A DNA stretch of 64,000 nucleotides from Oxalicibacterium solurbis (GCF_014635845.1 NZ_BMDP01000001.1:1085730-1149729); one strand, 5' to 3'; counted from the first letter of the stretch, positions 15,872 to 26,099 are shown. The notes: generated from the letters alone by a model not told the origin. Numbers and translations: made by a program.

Positions 15872-18805
15872 ATGCCTATAGTTGCCCCCGAATCCCTGCT
15901 GCTTCTTTCTCTGATCGCGGTTCCCTTCCTGGGAAGCGTCGTCGCCGCCTGCATGCCGGCCGATGCGCGCAACCGGGAATCGCTGCTGGCCGGCGGCGTC
16001 GCACTGTACGGCCTGCTGGTCGCCATTTATCTGTATCAGTACATCGGCGACGGCCAGACCGTCCGCTATTCGGCCGAATGGATACCGGCCTTCGGCCTTG
16101 AGTTTTTATTACGCCTCGACGGACTGGCCTGGCTGTTCGTGATGCTGGTGCTGGGCGTCGGCCTGCTGGTGGTGCTGTATGCGCGCTACTACATGTCCGA
16201 CGAAGACCCGGTGCCGCGCTTCTTTGCCTTCCTGCTCGCCTTCATGGGTTCGATGCTGGGCGTGGTCCTGTCGGGCAACCTGATCCAGCTCGTGGTGTTC
16301 TGGGAACTGACGAGCGTCACCTCCTTCCTGCTGATCGGCTACTGGCATCACCGCATCGACGCGCGGCGCGGCGCGCGCATGGCGTTCACGGTGACGGCCA
16401 CCGGCGGCCTGTGCCTGCTGTGCGGCGTGCTGATCCTCGGCCACATCGCCGGCAGTTACGATCTCGATGCGGTGCTGGCGGCGGGCGACACGATACGCGA
16501 GCACAAGCTCTATCTGGCTGCACTGGTGCTGATCGGCCTCGGCGCGCTGACCAAGAGTGCGCAGTTCCCTTTCCATTTCTGGCTGCCGCATGCGATGGCG
16601 GCGCCAACGCCGGTATCGTCCTATCTGCATTCGGCGACCATGGTGAAGGCTGGCATCTTCCTGCTGATGCGCCTGTGGCCGGCATTGTCGGGCACACCGG
16701 AATGGACCTGGCTGATCGCCGGCGCCGGCGTCTGCACACTGCTGATCGGTTCCTTCGTCGCCATCTTCCAGCATGACCTGAAAGGCTTGCTGGCCTATTC
16801 GACCATCAGTCATCTCGGCCTGATCACCACGCTGCTCGGCATCGGCACGCCGCTGGGCGTGGTGGCCGCCATCTTCCATACGCTGAACCACGCGATCTTC
16901 AAGGCTTCGCTGTTCATGGCGGCCGGCATCATCGATCACGAAACCGGCACGCGCGACATGCGCGTGCTGCGCGGCCTGCGCAAGGCCTTGCCGATCACCG
17001 GCACGCTGGCGATCGTGGCCAGCGCTTCGATGGCCGGCGTGCCGCTGCTCAACGGTTTCCTGTCCAAGGAAATGTTCTTCGCCGAAACACTGATCGTCGG
17101 CGGCAACGACAACTGGTGGATGTCGTATGCCGCAGTGGCGATGGGCATCTTCAGCGTCGCCTATTCGCTGCGCTTCATCAGCGTGTTCTTCGGCAAACTG
17201 CCCGACGATCTGCCCAAGGAACCGCACGAGCCGCCGCGCTGGATGCGCTTTCCGGTGGAACTGCTCGTGTTGCTGTGCCTGGTGGTCGGCATCATTCCCG
17301 GCATCAGCGCCGGTCCTTACCTGCATCAAGCGGTGGAAGCCGTGCTCGGCGCGCAGACGCCTGAGTACAGCCTCGCGATGTGGCATGGCTTCAACCTGCC
17401 GCTGGTGATGAGCTTCGTCGCGCTCGGCGGCGGCATCCTGTTCTACATCATCCTGCGCAAATATTTCACGCTGCAGCAGCGCGCCGACGTACCGGTGCTG
17501 TACCGCCTGTCAGGTGCGCAGGCCTACGAAACCACCATGCTGCGCCTGACTTCGAGCGCCAGCCTGCTGCTGAAATGGCTGAGCACGCGCCGCCTGCAAC
17601 CGCAGCTGTTCCTGATGATCGCGGCCATGCTGGCGGTGCCGTATCTGCTGGTCGGACCGATACCGCTGTTGAAGCCGGCCGCCTTCGCCGATATCGATCC
17701 GCTGTTCGCCATCACCTGGGTGGTCGGTTGCGCCTGCGCCGTCACGGCAGCGTGGCAGGCCAAGTACCATCGTCTGGCCGCGCTGATCCTGGTCGGCGGC
17801 GTCGGCGTGGTCGTCAGCATGACCTTCCTCTGGCTGTCGGCTCCCGATCTGGCGCTGACACAGCTGATGGTCGAAACCGTCACCACCGTGCTGATCCTGC
17901 TCGGCCTGCGCTGGCTGCCGCGCCGCCTGCCGCCGAAGGAATTACAGGATGGCCTGCAGATTCCGCGTTCGGTCTGGCTGCGCCGTTCGCGCGATCTCGG
18001 ACTGGCGATGCTCGGCGGCCTCGCCATCGCCGGCATCAGCTACACGGTGCTGATGCATCCGCAACCGGACAGCATCGGCAACTATTTCCTCGCGCGCGCG
18101 CTGCCTGAAGGCGGCGGCACCAATGTCGTCAATGTGCTGCTGGTGGATTTCCGCGGCTTCGACACGATGGGCGAAATCACCGTGCTGTCCATCGTCGCGC
18201 TGACCGTCTATGCGCTGCTGCGCCGCTTCCGCCCGGCGCCGGAAAGCATCGTCATTCCAGAACAGCAGAGCAACAACGTCGACCCTGCCGCATCGCAAAC
18301 GCCGGCCGAGCAGTTCGAGCACGGGCATCTGCACATTCCGGGCGTATATCTGCGCTTCCTGCTGCCGTTCATGGGCGTCATCGTCGTCTACTTCTTCATG
18401 CGCGGCCACAACCTGCCGGGCGGCGGCTTCGTCGCCGGCCTGATCTTCTCGGTCGCCATCATCGTGCAGCACATGATCGCCGGCACCGCATGGATGGAAG
18501 AACACATCCGCCTGCGTCCGCTGCGCTGGATTTCATGGGGACTGTTGACGGCCTGCGCGACCGGCCTCGGCGCGCTCGCATTCGGCTTCCCGTTCCTGAC
18601 CAGTCATACCGCGCATCTGCATCTGCCGCTGCTGGGCGAAGTGCACGTGCCGAGCGCCTTCGTGTTCGATCTCGGCGTGTTTTTCGTCGTGGTCGGTTCC
18701 ACCATGCTGATCCTCATCGCGCTGGCGCACCAGACCGTCCGCAGCCGCCGTCCGCAGGCGGGTGCTCCCGATACCGTTGTTCTACCCAAGCGAGAGGTAC
18801 TCTGA
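15872..18805 (+). CDS. mrpA: Mrp Na+/H+ antiporter subunit A, fused A/B form
   Basis: About 977 residues. The first 650 match MrpA/NuoL-type proton channels (LAYSTISHLGLIT, FHTLNHAIFKASLFM, KSAQFPFHFWLPHAMAAPTPVS). The middle holds the MrpA extension (FLWLSAPDLALTQLMVETV), and the last 150 residues match MrpB (GVYLRFLLPFMG, NLPGGGFVAGL). A and B are thus one protein, as in many proteobacteria. Start at ATG 15872; a TTG at 15833 is in frame. It opens a seven-protein-function operon for Na+/H+ exchange at the inner membrane. Confidence 0.93.
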   Translation: MPIVAPESLLLLSLIAVPFLGSVVAACMPADARNRESLLAGGVALYGLLVAIYLYQYIGDGQTVRYSAEWIPAFGLEFLLRLDGLAWLFVMLVLGVGLLVVLYARYYMSDEDPVPRFFAFLLAFMGSMLGVVLSGNLIQLVVFWELTSVTSFLLIGYWHHRIDARRGARMAFTVTATGGLCLLCGVLILGHIAGSYDLDAVLAAGDTIREHKLYLAALVLIGLGALTKSAQFPFHFWLPHAMAAPTPVSSYLHSATMVKAGIFLLMRLWPALSGTPEWTWLIAGAGVCTLLIGSFVAIFQHDLKGLLAYSTISHLGLITTLLGIGTPLGVVAAIFHTLNHAIFKASLFMAAGIIDHETGTRDMRVLRGLRKALPITGTLAIVASASMAGVPLLNGFLSKEMFFAETLIVGGNDNWWMSYAAVAMGIFSVAYSLRFISVFFGKLPDDLPKEPHEPPRWMRFPVELLVLLCLVVGIIPGISAGPYLHQAVEAVLGAQTPEYSLAMWHGFNLPLVMSFVALGGGILFYIILRKYFTLQQRADVPVLYRLSGAQAYETTMLRLTSSASLLLKWLSTRRLQPQLFLMIAAMLAVPYLLVGPIPLLKPAAFADIDPLFAITWVVGCACAVTAAWQAKYHRLAALILVGGVGVVVSMTFLWLSAPDLALTQLMVETVTTVLILLGLRWLPRRLPPKELQDGLQIPRSVWLRRSRDLGLAMLGGLAIAGISYTVLMHPQPDSIGNYFLARALPEGGGTNVVNVLLVDFRGFDTMGEITVLSIVALTVYALLRRFRPAPESIVIPEQQSNNVDPAASQTPAEQFEHGHLHIPGVYLRFLLPFMGVIVVYFFMRGHNLPGGGFVAGLIFSVAIIVQHMIAGTAWMEEHIRLRPLRWISWGLLTACATGLGALAFGFPFLTSHTAHLHLPLLGEVHVPSAFVFDLGVFFVVVGSTMLILIALAHQTVRSRRPQAGAPDTVVLPKREVL

Positions 18806-19149
18806 TGGAAATTGTCATTTCTCTCGCCATCGGCGTGCTGTTCGGCTCCGGCATCTGGCTGATCCTGCGTCCGCGCAGCTTCCAGGTGCTGACGGGCCTG
18901 ATGCTGATGTCGTATGCCGTCAACCTCTTCATCTTCATCATGGGCCGCCTGTGGGTCGACAAGGCGCCGCTGACGCTGGGCGGCGGCACTGTCGATCCGA
19001 CCATGTACAGCGATCCGCTGCCGCAGGCGCTGGTGCTGACGGCGATCGTGATCGGCTTCGCCACCACCGCGCTCTATCTGGTCGTGATGATCGGTTCGCG
19101 CGGCCTGACCGGCACCGACCACGTCGACGGCGAGGAGCCCGATCAATGA
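18805..19149 (+). CDS. mrpC: Mrp antiporter subunit C
   Basis: 114 residues with three membrane helices, homologous to NuoK (SFQVLTGLMLMSYAVNLFIF; DPLPQALVLTAIVIGFATTA). The ATG overlaps the mrpA TGA by one base and its own stop overlaps mrpD. Required for assembly of the Mrp complex. Confidence 0.93.
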   Translation: MEIVISLAIGVLFGSGIWLILRPRSFQVLTGLMLMSYAVNLFIFIMGRLWVDKAPLTLGGGTVDPTMYSDPLPQALVLTAIVIGFATTALYLVVMIGSRGLTGTDHVDGEEPDQ

Positions 19150-20774
19150 ATCTGCATTGGGTCCAGCAACTGATCATCCTGCCGGTGCTGCTACCGCTGC
19201 TGTGCGGCGCCGTGCTGACCATGATCAATGAAAATCGCCACCATCTGAAATTCGGCATCAACTTCGCCGCCGTCGCGATCCAGTTCGTCATCGCCGTCAG
19301 CCTGATGCAGCTGACCGACAGCGGCATGTGGCACGACGGCATCGGCATCTATCTGGCCGCCAACTGGTCGGCGCCGTTCGGCATCGCGCTCGCCGCCGAC
19401 CGCCTGGCTGCGCTGATGCTGCTGCTGACTTCGCTAATGGCCGGCGCGGCGCTGCTGTTTTCGGCCACCCGCTGGAGCCGCATCGGCGTGCACTTCCACT
19501 CGCTGTTCCAATTCCTGCTGATGGGCATCAACGGCGCCTTCCTGACGCACGACCTGTTCAATCTGTTCGTGTTCTTCGAAGTCATGCTGGCGGCTTCCTA
19601 CGGCCTGCTGCTGCATGGTTACAACGCGACACGCCTGCGCGCCGGCATGCAGTACATCGCGATCAATCTCGCCGCTTCGCTGCTGTTCCTGATCGGCGTG
19701 GCGCTGATCTACGCCAGCAGCGGCACCCTCAATATGGCCGATCTGGCCGGCCGCATCGGCAGCATCACCGGCGAGGACCTGTTCCTGCTGAAGACCGGCG
19801 TGGCCGTGCTGGCGATCGCCTTCCTGACCAAGAGCGCGATGTGGCCGCTCGGCTTCTGGCTGCCGACGACGTACTCCGCCGCCTCGCCGCCGGTCGCCGC
19901 CATGCTGGTACTGATGACCAAGGTCGGCGCCTATGTCGTGCTACGTGTGTGGCTGCTGGTGTTCTCGTCCGACGCCGGCGAAGCAGCAGGCTACGGCTAC
20001 ACGGCGCTGCTATGGGGCGGCATGGCGACCATCCTGTTCGGCGCCGCCGGCATGCTGGCCAGCGAAGCACTCGGCCGCATGGCCGGCTATGCCGCCATCG
20101 TTTCGTCCGGCACGCTGCTGGCCGTGGTCGGCTACGGGCAGGCATCGCTGGTGACGGCCGGTCTCTACTATCTGCTCGGCTCGACGCTGGCGGTCGGCGC
20201 CTTCATGCTGCTGATCGAATTGATCGAACGCATCCGCAAACCCGGTGCTTCGATATTGGCGGTGACGATGGAAGCATTCGCCGTCGACGAAGCGCCGGAA
20301 GAAACCGCCGGCGTCGGCATTCCGGGCGCGCTGGCCTTTCTCGGCCTGGCCTTTGCCGGCTGCGCACTGGTGATCACCGGCCTGCCGCCGCTGTCGGGCT
20401 TCGTCGCCAAGTTCGGCATGTTCCATGCGCTGCTGCATCCTGACGATCCGAATATCCTGATCAGCGGCACCACCTGGGCATTGATGGCACTGATCGTGTT
20501 TTCCGGGCTGACCGCCATCATCGCGCTGATGCGTTTCGGCGTGCGTACCTTCTGGGCTTCGGGCGCGATCACCGCGCCCAAACTGCATGTGACCGAGGTC
20601 GGCTCGATCATGCTGCTGCTGTTGCTGTGCGTTGCACTGACGATACAGGCAGGGCCGATGTTCGACTATCTGCAACGCACGAGTAACGATCTGCAGCGCC
20701 CCGATCACTACGTTGAACAGATCCGCTCGGCACCGGTGGTGCCGGGCGTAGTCCATCCGGGAGCGACGCCATGA
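19146..20774 (+). CDS. mrpD: Mrp antiporter subunit D
   Basis: 542 residues, NuoM/N-like proton-translocating subunit with about 14 helices. Conserved signatures include GAFLTHDLFNLFVFFEVMLAASYGLL (the helix-5 Glu) and KSAMWPLGFWLPTTYSAASP with the channel Lys. Starts at ATG 19146 in an ATGA overlap with mrpC and ends in an ATGA overlap with mrpE, so translation is coupled throughout. Confidence 0.93.
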   Translation: MNLHWVQQLIILPVLLPLLCGAVLTMINENRHHLKFGINFAAVAIQFVIAVSLMQLTDSGMWHDGIGIYLAANWSAPFGIALAADRLAALMLLLTSLMAGAALLFSATRWSRIGVHFHSLFQFLLMGINGAFLTHDLFNLFVFFEVMLAASYGLLLHGYNATRLRAGMQYIAINLAASLLFLIGVALIYASSGTLNMADLAGRIGSITGEDLFLLKTGVAVLAIAFLTKSAMWPLGFWLPTTYSAASPPVAAMLVLMTKVGAYVVLRVWLLVFSSDAGEAAGYGYTALLWGGMATILFGAAGMLASEALGRMAGYAAIVSSGTLLAVVGYGQASLVTAGLYYLLGSTLAVGAFMLLIELIERIRKPGASILAVTMEAFAVDEAPEETAGVGIPGALAFLGLAFAGCALVITGLPPLSGFVAKFGMFHALLHPDDPNILISGTTWALMALIVFSGLTAIIALMRFGVRTFWASGAITAPKLHVTEVGSIMLLLLLCVALTIQAGPMFDYLQRTSNDLQRPDHYVEQIRSAPVVPGVVHPGATP

Positions 20775-21283
20775 TCCGCCGCTGCCTGCCTTTTCCGCTC
20801 ATGTCGGTCACGCTGCTGCTGACCTGGCTGCTGCTCAACCAAAGCGTCTCACCCGCCGATCTGCTGATCGGCGCCGTACTCGGCATCCTGGTTCCGCTGC
20901 TGGCGCGGCCGCTGGTGCCGGATGGCTATCCGAAACTGCACAAGCCTTTGGTGCTGTTCCGCCTGCTCGGCATGGCCGTGGTGGAAATCGTGCGCTCCTG
21001 CTTCAACGTGAGCTGGCTGATCCTGTCGCCCCGCCGCCACGGCCTGAACTCGCAATTCATCACGATCCCGCTCGACATGCACAATCCTTACGGACTGGCG
21101 CTGCTGTCGTGCCTGATCAACTCCACGCCCGGTACGGTCTGGGTCGAAATCCTGCCGGAACGGCATGAACTGGCGCTGCACGTGTTCGATCTGCACGATG
21201 CGCAATGGTGGGTCGATACCATCAAGACGCGCTACGAACAGCCGCTGATGGAAATTTTCGAACAGGAGGCATCGCAACCATGA
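20771..21283 (+). CDS. mrpE: Mrp antiporter subunit E
   Basis: 170 residues, matching the MrpE/CPA3 family: N-terminal membrane segments (LLLTWLLLNQSVSPADLLIG) and the conserved C-terminal cytoplasmic part with NSTPGTVWVEI and LHDAQWW. Its stop overlaps the mrpF start. MrpE has no complex I homologue and helps assembly and activity. Confidence 0.92.
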   Translation: MIRRCLPFPLMSVTLLLTWLLLNQSVSPADLLIGAVLGILVPLLARPLVPDGYPKLHKPLVLFRLLGMAVVEIVRSCFNVSWLILSPRRHGLNSQFITIPLDMHNPYGLALLSCLINSTPGTVWVEILPERHELALHVFDLHDAQWWVDTIKTRYEQPLMEIFEQEASQP

Positions 21284-21558
21284 TGACCGTACTCGAACTG
21301 GCGATCGGCTTCGCCTTCTTCTGCGTCGTGATGGCAATGCTGTTTTGCACGATCCGCCTGCTGATCGGCCCGACCGTGCACGACCGCGTGCTGGCGCTCG
21401 ATACGCTGTGGATGTGCGCCATGCTGCTGGCGCTCATGTTCGGCATCCGCTTCGGCAATCTCATCTACTTCGAAGCAGCGATGCTGATCGCGCTGCTCGG
21501 CTTCGTTTCCACCATTGCGCTGGCCAAGTTCATGATGCGCGGGGAGATCATCGAATGA
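21280..21558 (+). CDS. mrpF: Mrp antiporter subunit F
   Basis: 92 residues with three helices; the family signature RLLIGPTVHDRVLALD is intact. The ATG at 21280 follows caggaggcatcgcaacc and overlaps the mrpE TGA. Its end overlaps mrpG by ATGA. Confidence 0.92.
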   Translation: MMTVLELAIGFAFFCVVMAMLFCTIRLLIGPTVHDRVLALDTLWMCAMLLALMFGIRFGNLIYFEAAMLIALLGFVSTIALAKFMMRGEIIE

Positions 21559-21983
21559 ACCACATCGCTGCAATTCCGGCCTGGGCGATCGTCCCGGTCT
21601 CGCTGCTGCTAGTAATCGGCGGCAGCATCGTGCTGATCGGCGCGCTCGGCCTGCTGCGCCTGCCGAGCTTCTACCAGCGCATCCACGGCCCGGCCATCAC
21701 CGTCACGCTGGGCGCCGGCTGCCTGCTGGTGGCGTCGATGATTTATTTCACCGTGCTGCAGTCGCGCCCGGTGATCCATGAGATCATCATCTCGGTGTTC
21801 CTGCTGCTGACCGCCCCCATCGTCGCCATGATGATCATGCGCGCCGCCGTCTATCGCGACCTGCGTGCCGGCAAGAAGGATGGCGGCGGCGCCGGAGGCA
21901 TCTACCGGTTTCAGGAAGAAGACGCGCAACGCAACGAGCAACACAGCGAACAAGGCAGCAACAACGAAAACCGTAACGAATAA
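21555..21983 (+). CDS. mrpG: Mrp antiporter subunit G
   Basis: 142 residues. Three membrane helices carry the MrpG signature LGLLRLPSFYQRIHGPAITVTLG. The C-terminal 35 residues are a hydrophilic, Gln/Asn/Glu-rich tail (HSEQGSNNENRNE) beyond the usual family end. Last gene of the mrpA(B)CDEFG operon. Confidence 0.92.
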   Translation: MNHIAAIPAWAIVPVSLLLVIGGSIVLIGALGLLRLPSFYQRIHGPAITVTLGAGCLLVASMIYFTVLQSRPVIHEIIISVFLLLTAPIVAMMIMRAAVYRDLRAGKKDGGGAGGIYRFQEEDAQRNEQHSEQGSNNENRNE

Positions 21984-22051
21984 CTGCACCGAATAACGAC
22001 AGCACATCACTCCGCCGCCCGGCTCCACCCTCAACCTGCGAGAAAACCGCC

Positions 22052-22498
22052 ATGTTCTTTGCCAAATTTCTACACATACTGGGCTTCACCATCTGGATCG
22101 GCGGCATGTTCTTCGCCCACAATGCCTTGCGGCCGACGGTCGCCGTCACGCTGGAACCGCCGCTGCGCCTGACGCTGCTGGCCGGTGTCTTCACCCGCTT
22201 CTTTTTCTGGGTCTGGATTGCGATCGCGCTGATACTCGGCAGCGGCCTCGCCATGATGGCGCAGATGGGCAAGCCGCCCGTGCCCGTCACGCTGATGGCC
22301 GTGATCGGCATTGTCATGATGCTGATCTTCGGCCACATCTTCTTCGCGCCTTACCGCCGCCTCAAGCGGCATGTCGCCGCGCAGGAATGGCAGGCGGCGG
22401 GCGTCGCCATGGCCAGCATCCGCAAGCTGGTCGCCGTCAATCTGGTGCTCGGCCTGATCACCATCCTGATCGGCGGACTCGGGCCGCTGGCTTATTGA
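22052..22498 (+). CDS. CopD-like small integral membrane protein
   Basis: 148 residues with four predicted helices, starting KFLHILGFTIWIGGMFFAHNALRP, which resembles the CopD family of copper-resistance and related membrane proteins. Metal ligands of true CopD are not clearly conserved. It lies 68 bases after mrpG on the same strand and may be read through from the mrp operon. A terminator follows. Function unknown. Confidence 0.7.
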   Translation: MFFAKFLHILGFTIWIGGMFFAHNALRPTVAVTLEPPLRLTLLAGVFTRFFFWVWIAIALILGSGLAMMAQMGKPPVPVTLMAVIGIVMMLIFGHIFFAPYRRLKRHVAAQEWQAAGVAMASIRKLVAVNLVLGLITILIGGLGPLAY

Positions 22499-22527
22499 AC
22501 GCATTCGCTCCGTAGCATGCACCCCAT

Positions 22528-22554
22528 AAAAATCCGGCCTTGGCCGGATTTTTT
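22528..22554. terminator. Rho-independent terminator
   Basis: 12-bp stem AAAAATCCGGCC / GGCCGGATTTTT with a two-base nominal loop, followed by a T run. It ends the mrp region transcript. Confidence 0.85.
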
Positions 22555-22646
22555 CATGCAGCCTGAAACAGAATATTCATAATTGAAAGACAACATCTCG
22601 CGCGGCACGCTAGAATCGCATCATCACCATCACCGGCGATGCCCTC

Positions 22647-25600
22647 ATGCCCAACTTCCTTTCGCGGTTGCCGCAAACCCTTCGCACCTTCTCGCGCAAG
22701 CCGGCCGCCAGACGCAGCTTCATCGGGCTGCTGGCCTTCATCCTGCTGATCGGCCTGTTCGGCTACTTCGTTCTTCCGGGCATCATCAAGTCGCAGGCAG
22801 AGCAACTGATCTCCGAAAAACTCAATCGGCAAACCACGATCGGCAAGGTCGACGTCAGCCCGTACGCGATGCGCGTGACGATTCACGACATGAAGATGAT
22901 GGAACCGGAAGGCGATGCCGTCTTCGCCAGCTTCGGCGCGCTGACGGTGAACGTCTCGCTGCAATCGCTGTTCCGCTTCGCCCCGGTGATCGAGGAATTC
23001 AAACTCGATGCGCCCTATGTGCATCTGGTGCGCAAGGACGCGCAGCACTACAACATCGACGACCTGATCGCACTGGCCAACAGCCAGCCGCCAAAGCAGG
23101 AAGACAGCAAGCCGGCGCGCTTCTCGGTTTTCAACATCCAGATCAACGGCGGCCGCTTCGAACTCGACGACAAGCTGGAACAGGTGGTGCACAAGATCAC
23201 CGACCTGAAGCTGGGCATTCCCTTCATCTCGTCGCTGCCGTCGCAGGTCGACGTCTTCGTCGAACCGATGCTGAGTGCCAACATCAACGGCACGCCGCTG
23301 CTGGTCAAGGGCAAGGCGCATCCGTTCGCCGATCCGATGGAAGCCACTGTCGATCTGAATCTCGACAACCTGGACCTGACGACCTACCTGAAATACATTC
23401 CCGGCACGCCGCACTTCAAGCTGCCGAGCGCACGGCTGGACATGAACATGGTCGCGCACTTCCAGCAGAAAAAGGATGCAGCGCCGGCGCTGCTGCTGAC
23501 CGGCGACGTCACGCTGAAGAACGTTCAGCTCAACGACGCCAGCGACAAATCCATCCTGAAACTGCCGTCGCTGAAGGTCACGCTGCAGGATGCAAAAGTA
23601 CTCGATAGCAAAATCGCCGTGGCACGCGTTGCCATCGATGGCATCGAAACCAGCATCGCGCGCGCGGCCGGCGGCCGGCTCAATATCGACAACCTGCTGA
23701 CACCGCCCACGGCAACGGCGCCAAAGGCCGTACAAAAATCGCAGCCCAAGCAAGCCAAGGCTTCCACACCGGCCGAGCAGGCCGCGCCATCGACCGCCGC
23801 CGCAACCGCCACAGAAGCGGACAAGCAGACGACGAAACAGGCGCCACCGGCAAAATCGGCCGAACCGCTGGTACTGGCGCTCGGCGAACTCGAGATCCGC
23901 AATGCGGCGTTCAGCTATGCGGATGCGCAAGCGGCGCAGCCGATGCAAGCCGGCGCCAAGAATTTCGACCTCAACGTACGCAACGTCAACGTCGATACCG
24001 GCAAACGCATCGTCGACATCGGCGAAGTCGTCTCGAACCGAGCCGGCTTCTCGCTGCAGCAGGGCAACCCGCCTGCCGCGCGCAAGCGCAACGGCAATGC
24101 AGCCACGACTTCGACGCCATCGAAACCGGCCGCGAAGAAAAATGGCAAAAAGGATGAAACGGAAGAATCGGGCTATATCGTCAACATCGGCAAGATCGCG
24201 ATTGCCGACTGGTCTGCGCAGCTTGAAGACCGCAGCCTGCGCCGCCCTGCCGTGACGACGATCGCGCCGCTGAATCTGGCGATGCAGAACGTATCGACCA
24301 AACCGGATGCACGCGGCCGCATCGATCTGCAGGCCACCGTCAACAAGAACGGCAAGCTGTCGGTACAGGGCGAACTGGGGATGGCGCCGCTGTACGGCGA
24401 TCTGGCGCTGGATTTCCGGCAGGTCGACATCATGCAGCTGCAGCCCTACTTCACCGATCAGGTCAACATCCTGCTGACGCGCGCCAACGTCTCCGGCAAA
24501 GGCGCGCTGCGCTTTGCACAGACCAAGGGCAACTTTACCGGCAGCTTCAAGGGCGATGTCGCGCTCGATGACCTGGCGACCGTCGACAAGCTCAGCGCCA
24601 GCGATTTCCTGCGCTGGAAATCGCTGAGTGTCAAAGGCATGAACGTCAACTTCTCGCCGTTCTCGCTGGATATCGATCAGGTCGCACTCAACAGTTTCTT
24701 CGCGCGCATCATCATCGACCAGACCGGCCGCCTTAACCTGCAGGACATTGTGCGCGGCGAGGATGGTGCGCAGAAAAGCGTGACCGGACAGGAACACAAT
24801 CCAGCCGCCACACAGGAGCGCGTGCGCGGCACCAACGTCGCCAGCGCACCGTTGCAACAGCCGGCAAAACCCGCCAGTGCGGTACCGCCGATCAAGATCG
24901 GCAAAGTCCTGCTGCGCGGCGGCCGCGTCCGCTTTACCGACAACTTCATCAGGCCGCATTACACCGCCACCCTGGAACGGCTGGGTGGCACGGTGGCGGG
25001 GCTGTCGTCGGATACAAACAGCAACGCCAACGTCGACCTGAAAGGGTTGGTCAACAGCGCGCCGCTGGCAGTGGCCGGCCGTATCAATCCGCTGAAAGGC
25101 GATCTGTCGATGGATATCCGCGCCGAAGTGCGCGGCATGGAACTGGCGCCGCTGTCGACTTATTCCGGCCGCTACATCGGCTACGGCATCGAGAAGGGCA
25201 AGCTGACCTTCGACGTGTCGTACAAGGTCGAGGATCGCGTGCTGACCGCACAGAACCGGCTGATCCTCGAACAACTGACATTGGGCGACAAGGTCGACAG
25301 CCCCGATGCGCCGTCGCTGCCGGTGCAGTTCGCGCTGTCGCTGCTGAAAGACCGCAACGGCGTCATCGACATCAACCTGCCGATCGGCGGCTCGCTCGAC
25401 GATCCGCAATTCTCGATCGGCGGCATCATCGTCAAGGTCATCGTCAACCTGATCACGAAAGCGGTGACGGCGCCGTTCACGCTGATCGGTTCGATGTTCG
25501 GCGGCGGCGAGGAGTTGTCGCATCTGGCCTTCGATCCGGGCCGTGCGGCACTGACCGACAAGGCATCGGAAAAACTGAAGACCATCGCCAAGGCGCTGGA

Positions 25601-26069
25601 CGACCGCCCGGCGCTGAAACTGGAAATCACCGGCCGTACCGATCCGCAGGCAGACCGCGAAGGCCTGAAGCGCGCATCGATAGACCGCAAGGTCCGCGCG
25701 CTGAAGCTGAAGGATATGGTCGCGCGCGGCCAGTCTGCCGAAGGTGCGCGCGTGACTGTCACGCCACAGGAATATCCGGTGCTGCTGAAGCGCGTCTACA
25801 AGGATGAAGACTTCAAGAAGCCGCGCAACATGATCGGCATGCAGAAGGATCTGCCGGTAGAGGAAATGGAAAAATTGATGACCGAAAACGCCAAGGTCGG
25901 CGACGACGATCTCATCGTGCTGGGCAATCGCCGCGCACAGGCAGCGAAGGACTGGCTGACGACCGAAGGCAAGATTCCGGCCGAACGCATCTTCATCCTC
26001 GCATCGAAATCCGGCGCCGATGCAAAAGATGGTGCGTCAGCATCGCGCGTCGATTTTTCACTTAAATGA
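22647..26069 (+). CDS. DUF748 (AsmA-like) envelope protein with OmpA-like C-terminus
   Basis: 1140 residues. A short cytoplasmic N-terminus is followed by one membrane anchor (about 25-47) and a long periplasmic region with AsmA/DUF748 features (DVSPYAMRVTIHDMKM; NFIRPHYTATLERLGG). A low-complexity Ala/Lys/Pro/Thr linker lies at about 350-400. The C-terminal 190 residues resemble an OmpA-type peptidoglycan-binding fold (LAFDPGRAALTD ... ITGRTDPQ, then RRAQAAKDWL) with a long insert between the halves. Related AsmA-like proteins act in lipid transport to the outer membrane; such a role here is inference. Confidence 0.85.
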   Translation: MPNFLSRLPQTLRTFSRKPAARRSFIGLLAFILLIGLFGYFVLPGIIKSQAEQLISEKLNRQTTIGKVDVSPYAMRVTIHDMKMMEPEGDAVFASFGALTVNVSLQSLFRFAPVIEEFKLDAPYVHLVRKDAQHYNIDDLIALANSQPPKQEDSKPARFSVFNIQINGGRFELDDKLEQVVHKITDLKLGIPFISSLPSQVDVFVEPMLSANINGTPLLVKGKAHPFADPMEATVDLNLDNLDLTTYLKYIPGTPHFKLPSARLDMNMVAHFQQKKDAAPALLLTGDVTLKNVQLNDASDKSILKLPSLKVTLQDAKVLDSKIAVARVAIDGIETSIARAAGGRLNIDNLLTPPTATAPKAVQKSQPKQAKASTPAEQAAPSTAAATATEADKQTTKQAPPAKSAEPLVLALGELEIRNAAFSYADAQAAQPMQAGAKNFDLNVRNVNVDTGKRIVDIGEVVSNRAGFSLQQGNPPAARKRNGNAATTSTPSKPAAKKNGKKDETEESGYIVNIGKIAIADWSAQLEDRSLRRPAVTTIAPLNLAMQNVSTKPDARGRIDLQATVNKNGKLSVQGELGMAPLYGDLALDFRQVDIMQLQPYFTDQVNILLTRANVSGKGALRFAQTKGNFTGSFKGDVALDDLATVDKLSASDFLRWKSLSVKGMNVNFSPFSLDIDQVALNSFFARIIIDQTGRLNLQDIVRGEDGAQKSVTGQEHNPAATQERVRGTNVASAPLQQPAKPASAVPPIKIGKVLLRGGRVRFTDNFIRPHYTATLERLGGTVAGLSSDTNSNANVDLKGLVNSAPLAVAGRINPLKGDLSMDIRAEVRGMELAPLSTYSGRYIGYGIEKGKLTFDVSYKVEDRVLTAQNRLILEQLTLGDKVDSPDAPSLPVQFALSLLKDRNGVIDINLPIGGSLDDPQFSIGGIIVKVIVNLITKAVTAPFTLIGSMFGGGEELSHLAFDPGRAALTDKASEKLKTIAKALDDRPALKLEITGRTDPQADREGLKRASIDRKVRALKLKDMVARGQSAEGARVTVTPQEYPVLLKRVYKDEDFKKPRNMIGMQKDLPVEEMEKLMTENAKVGDDDLIVLGNRRAQAAKDWLTTEGKIPAERIFILASKSGADAKDGASASRVDFSLK

Positions 26070-26099
26070 CAGTACCAATAAAGCAAGTTAGGAGCGCAG

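Noticed and set aside
22554..25523. 989-residue open frame antisense to the DUF748 gene
   Set aside because: Shadow of high-GC coding sequence: Arg/Gln/Val-Asp low-complexity composition without domains.
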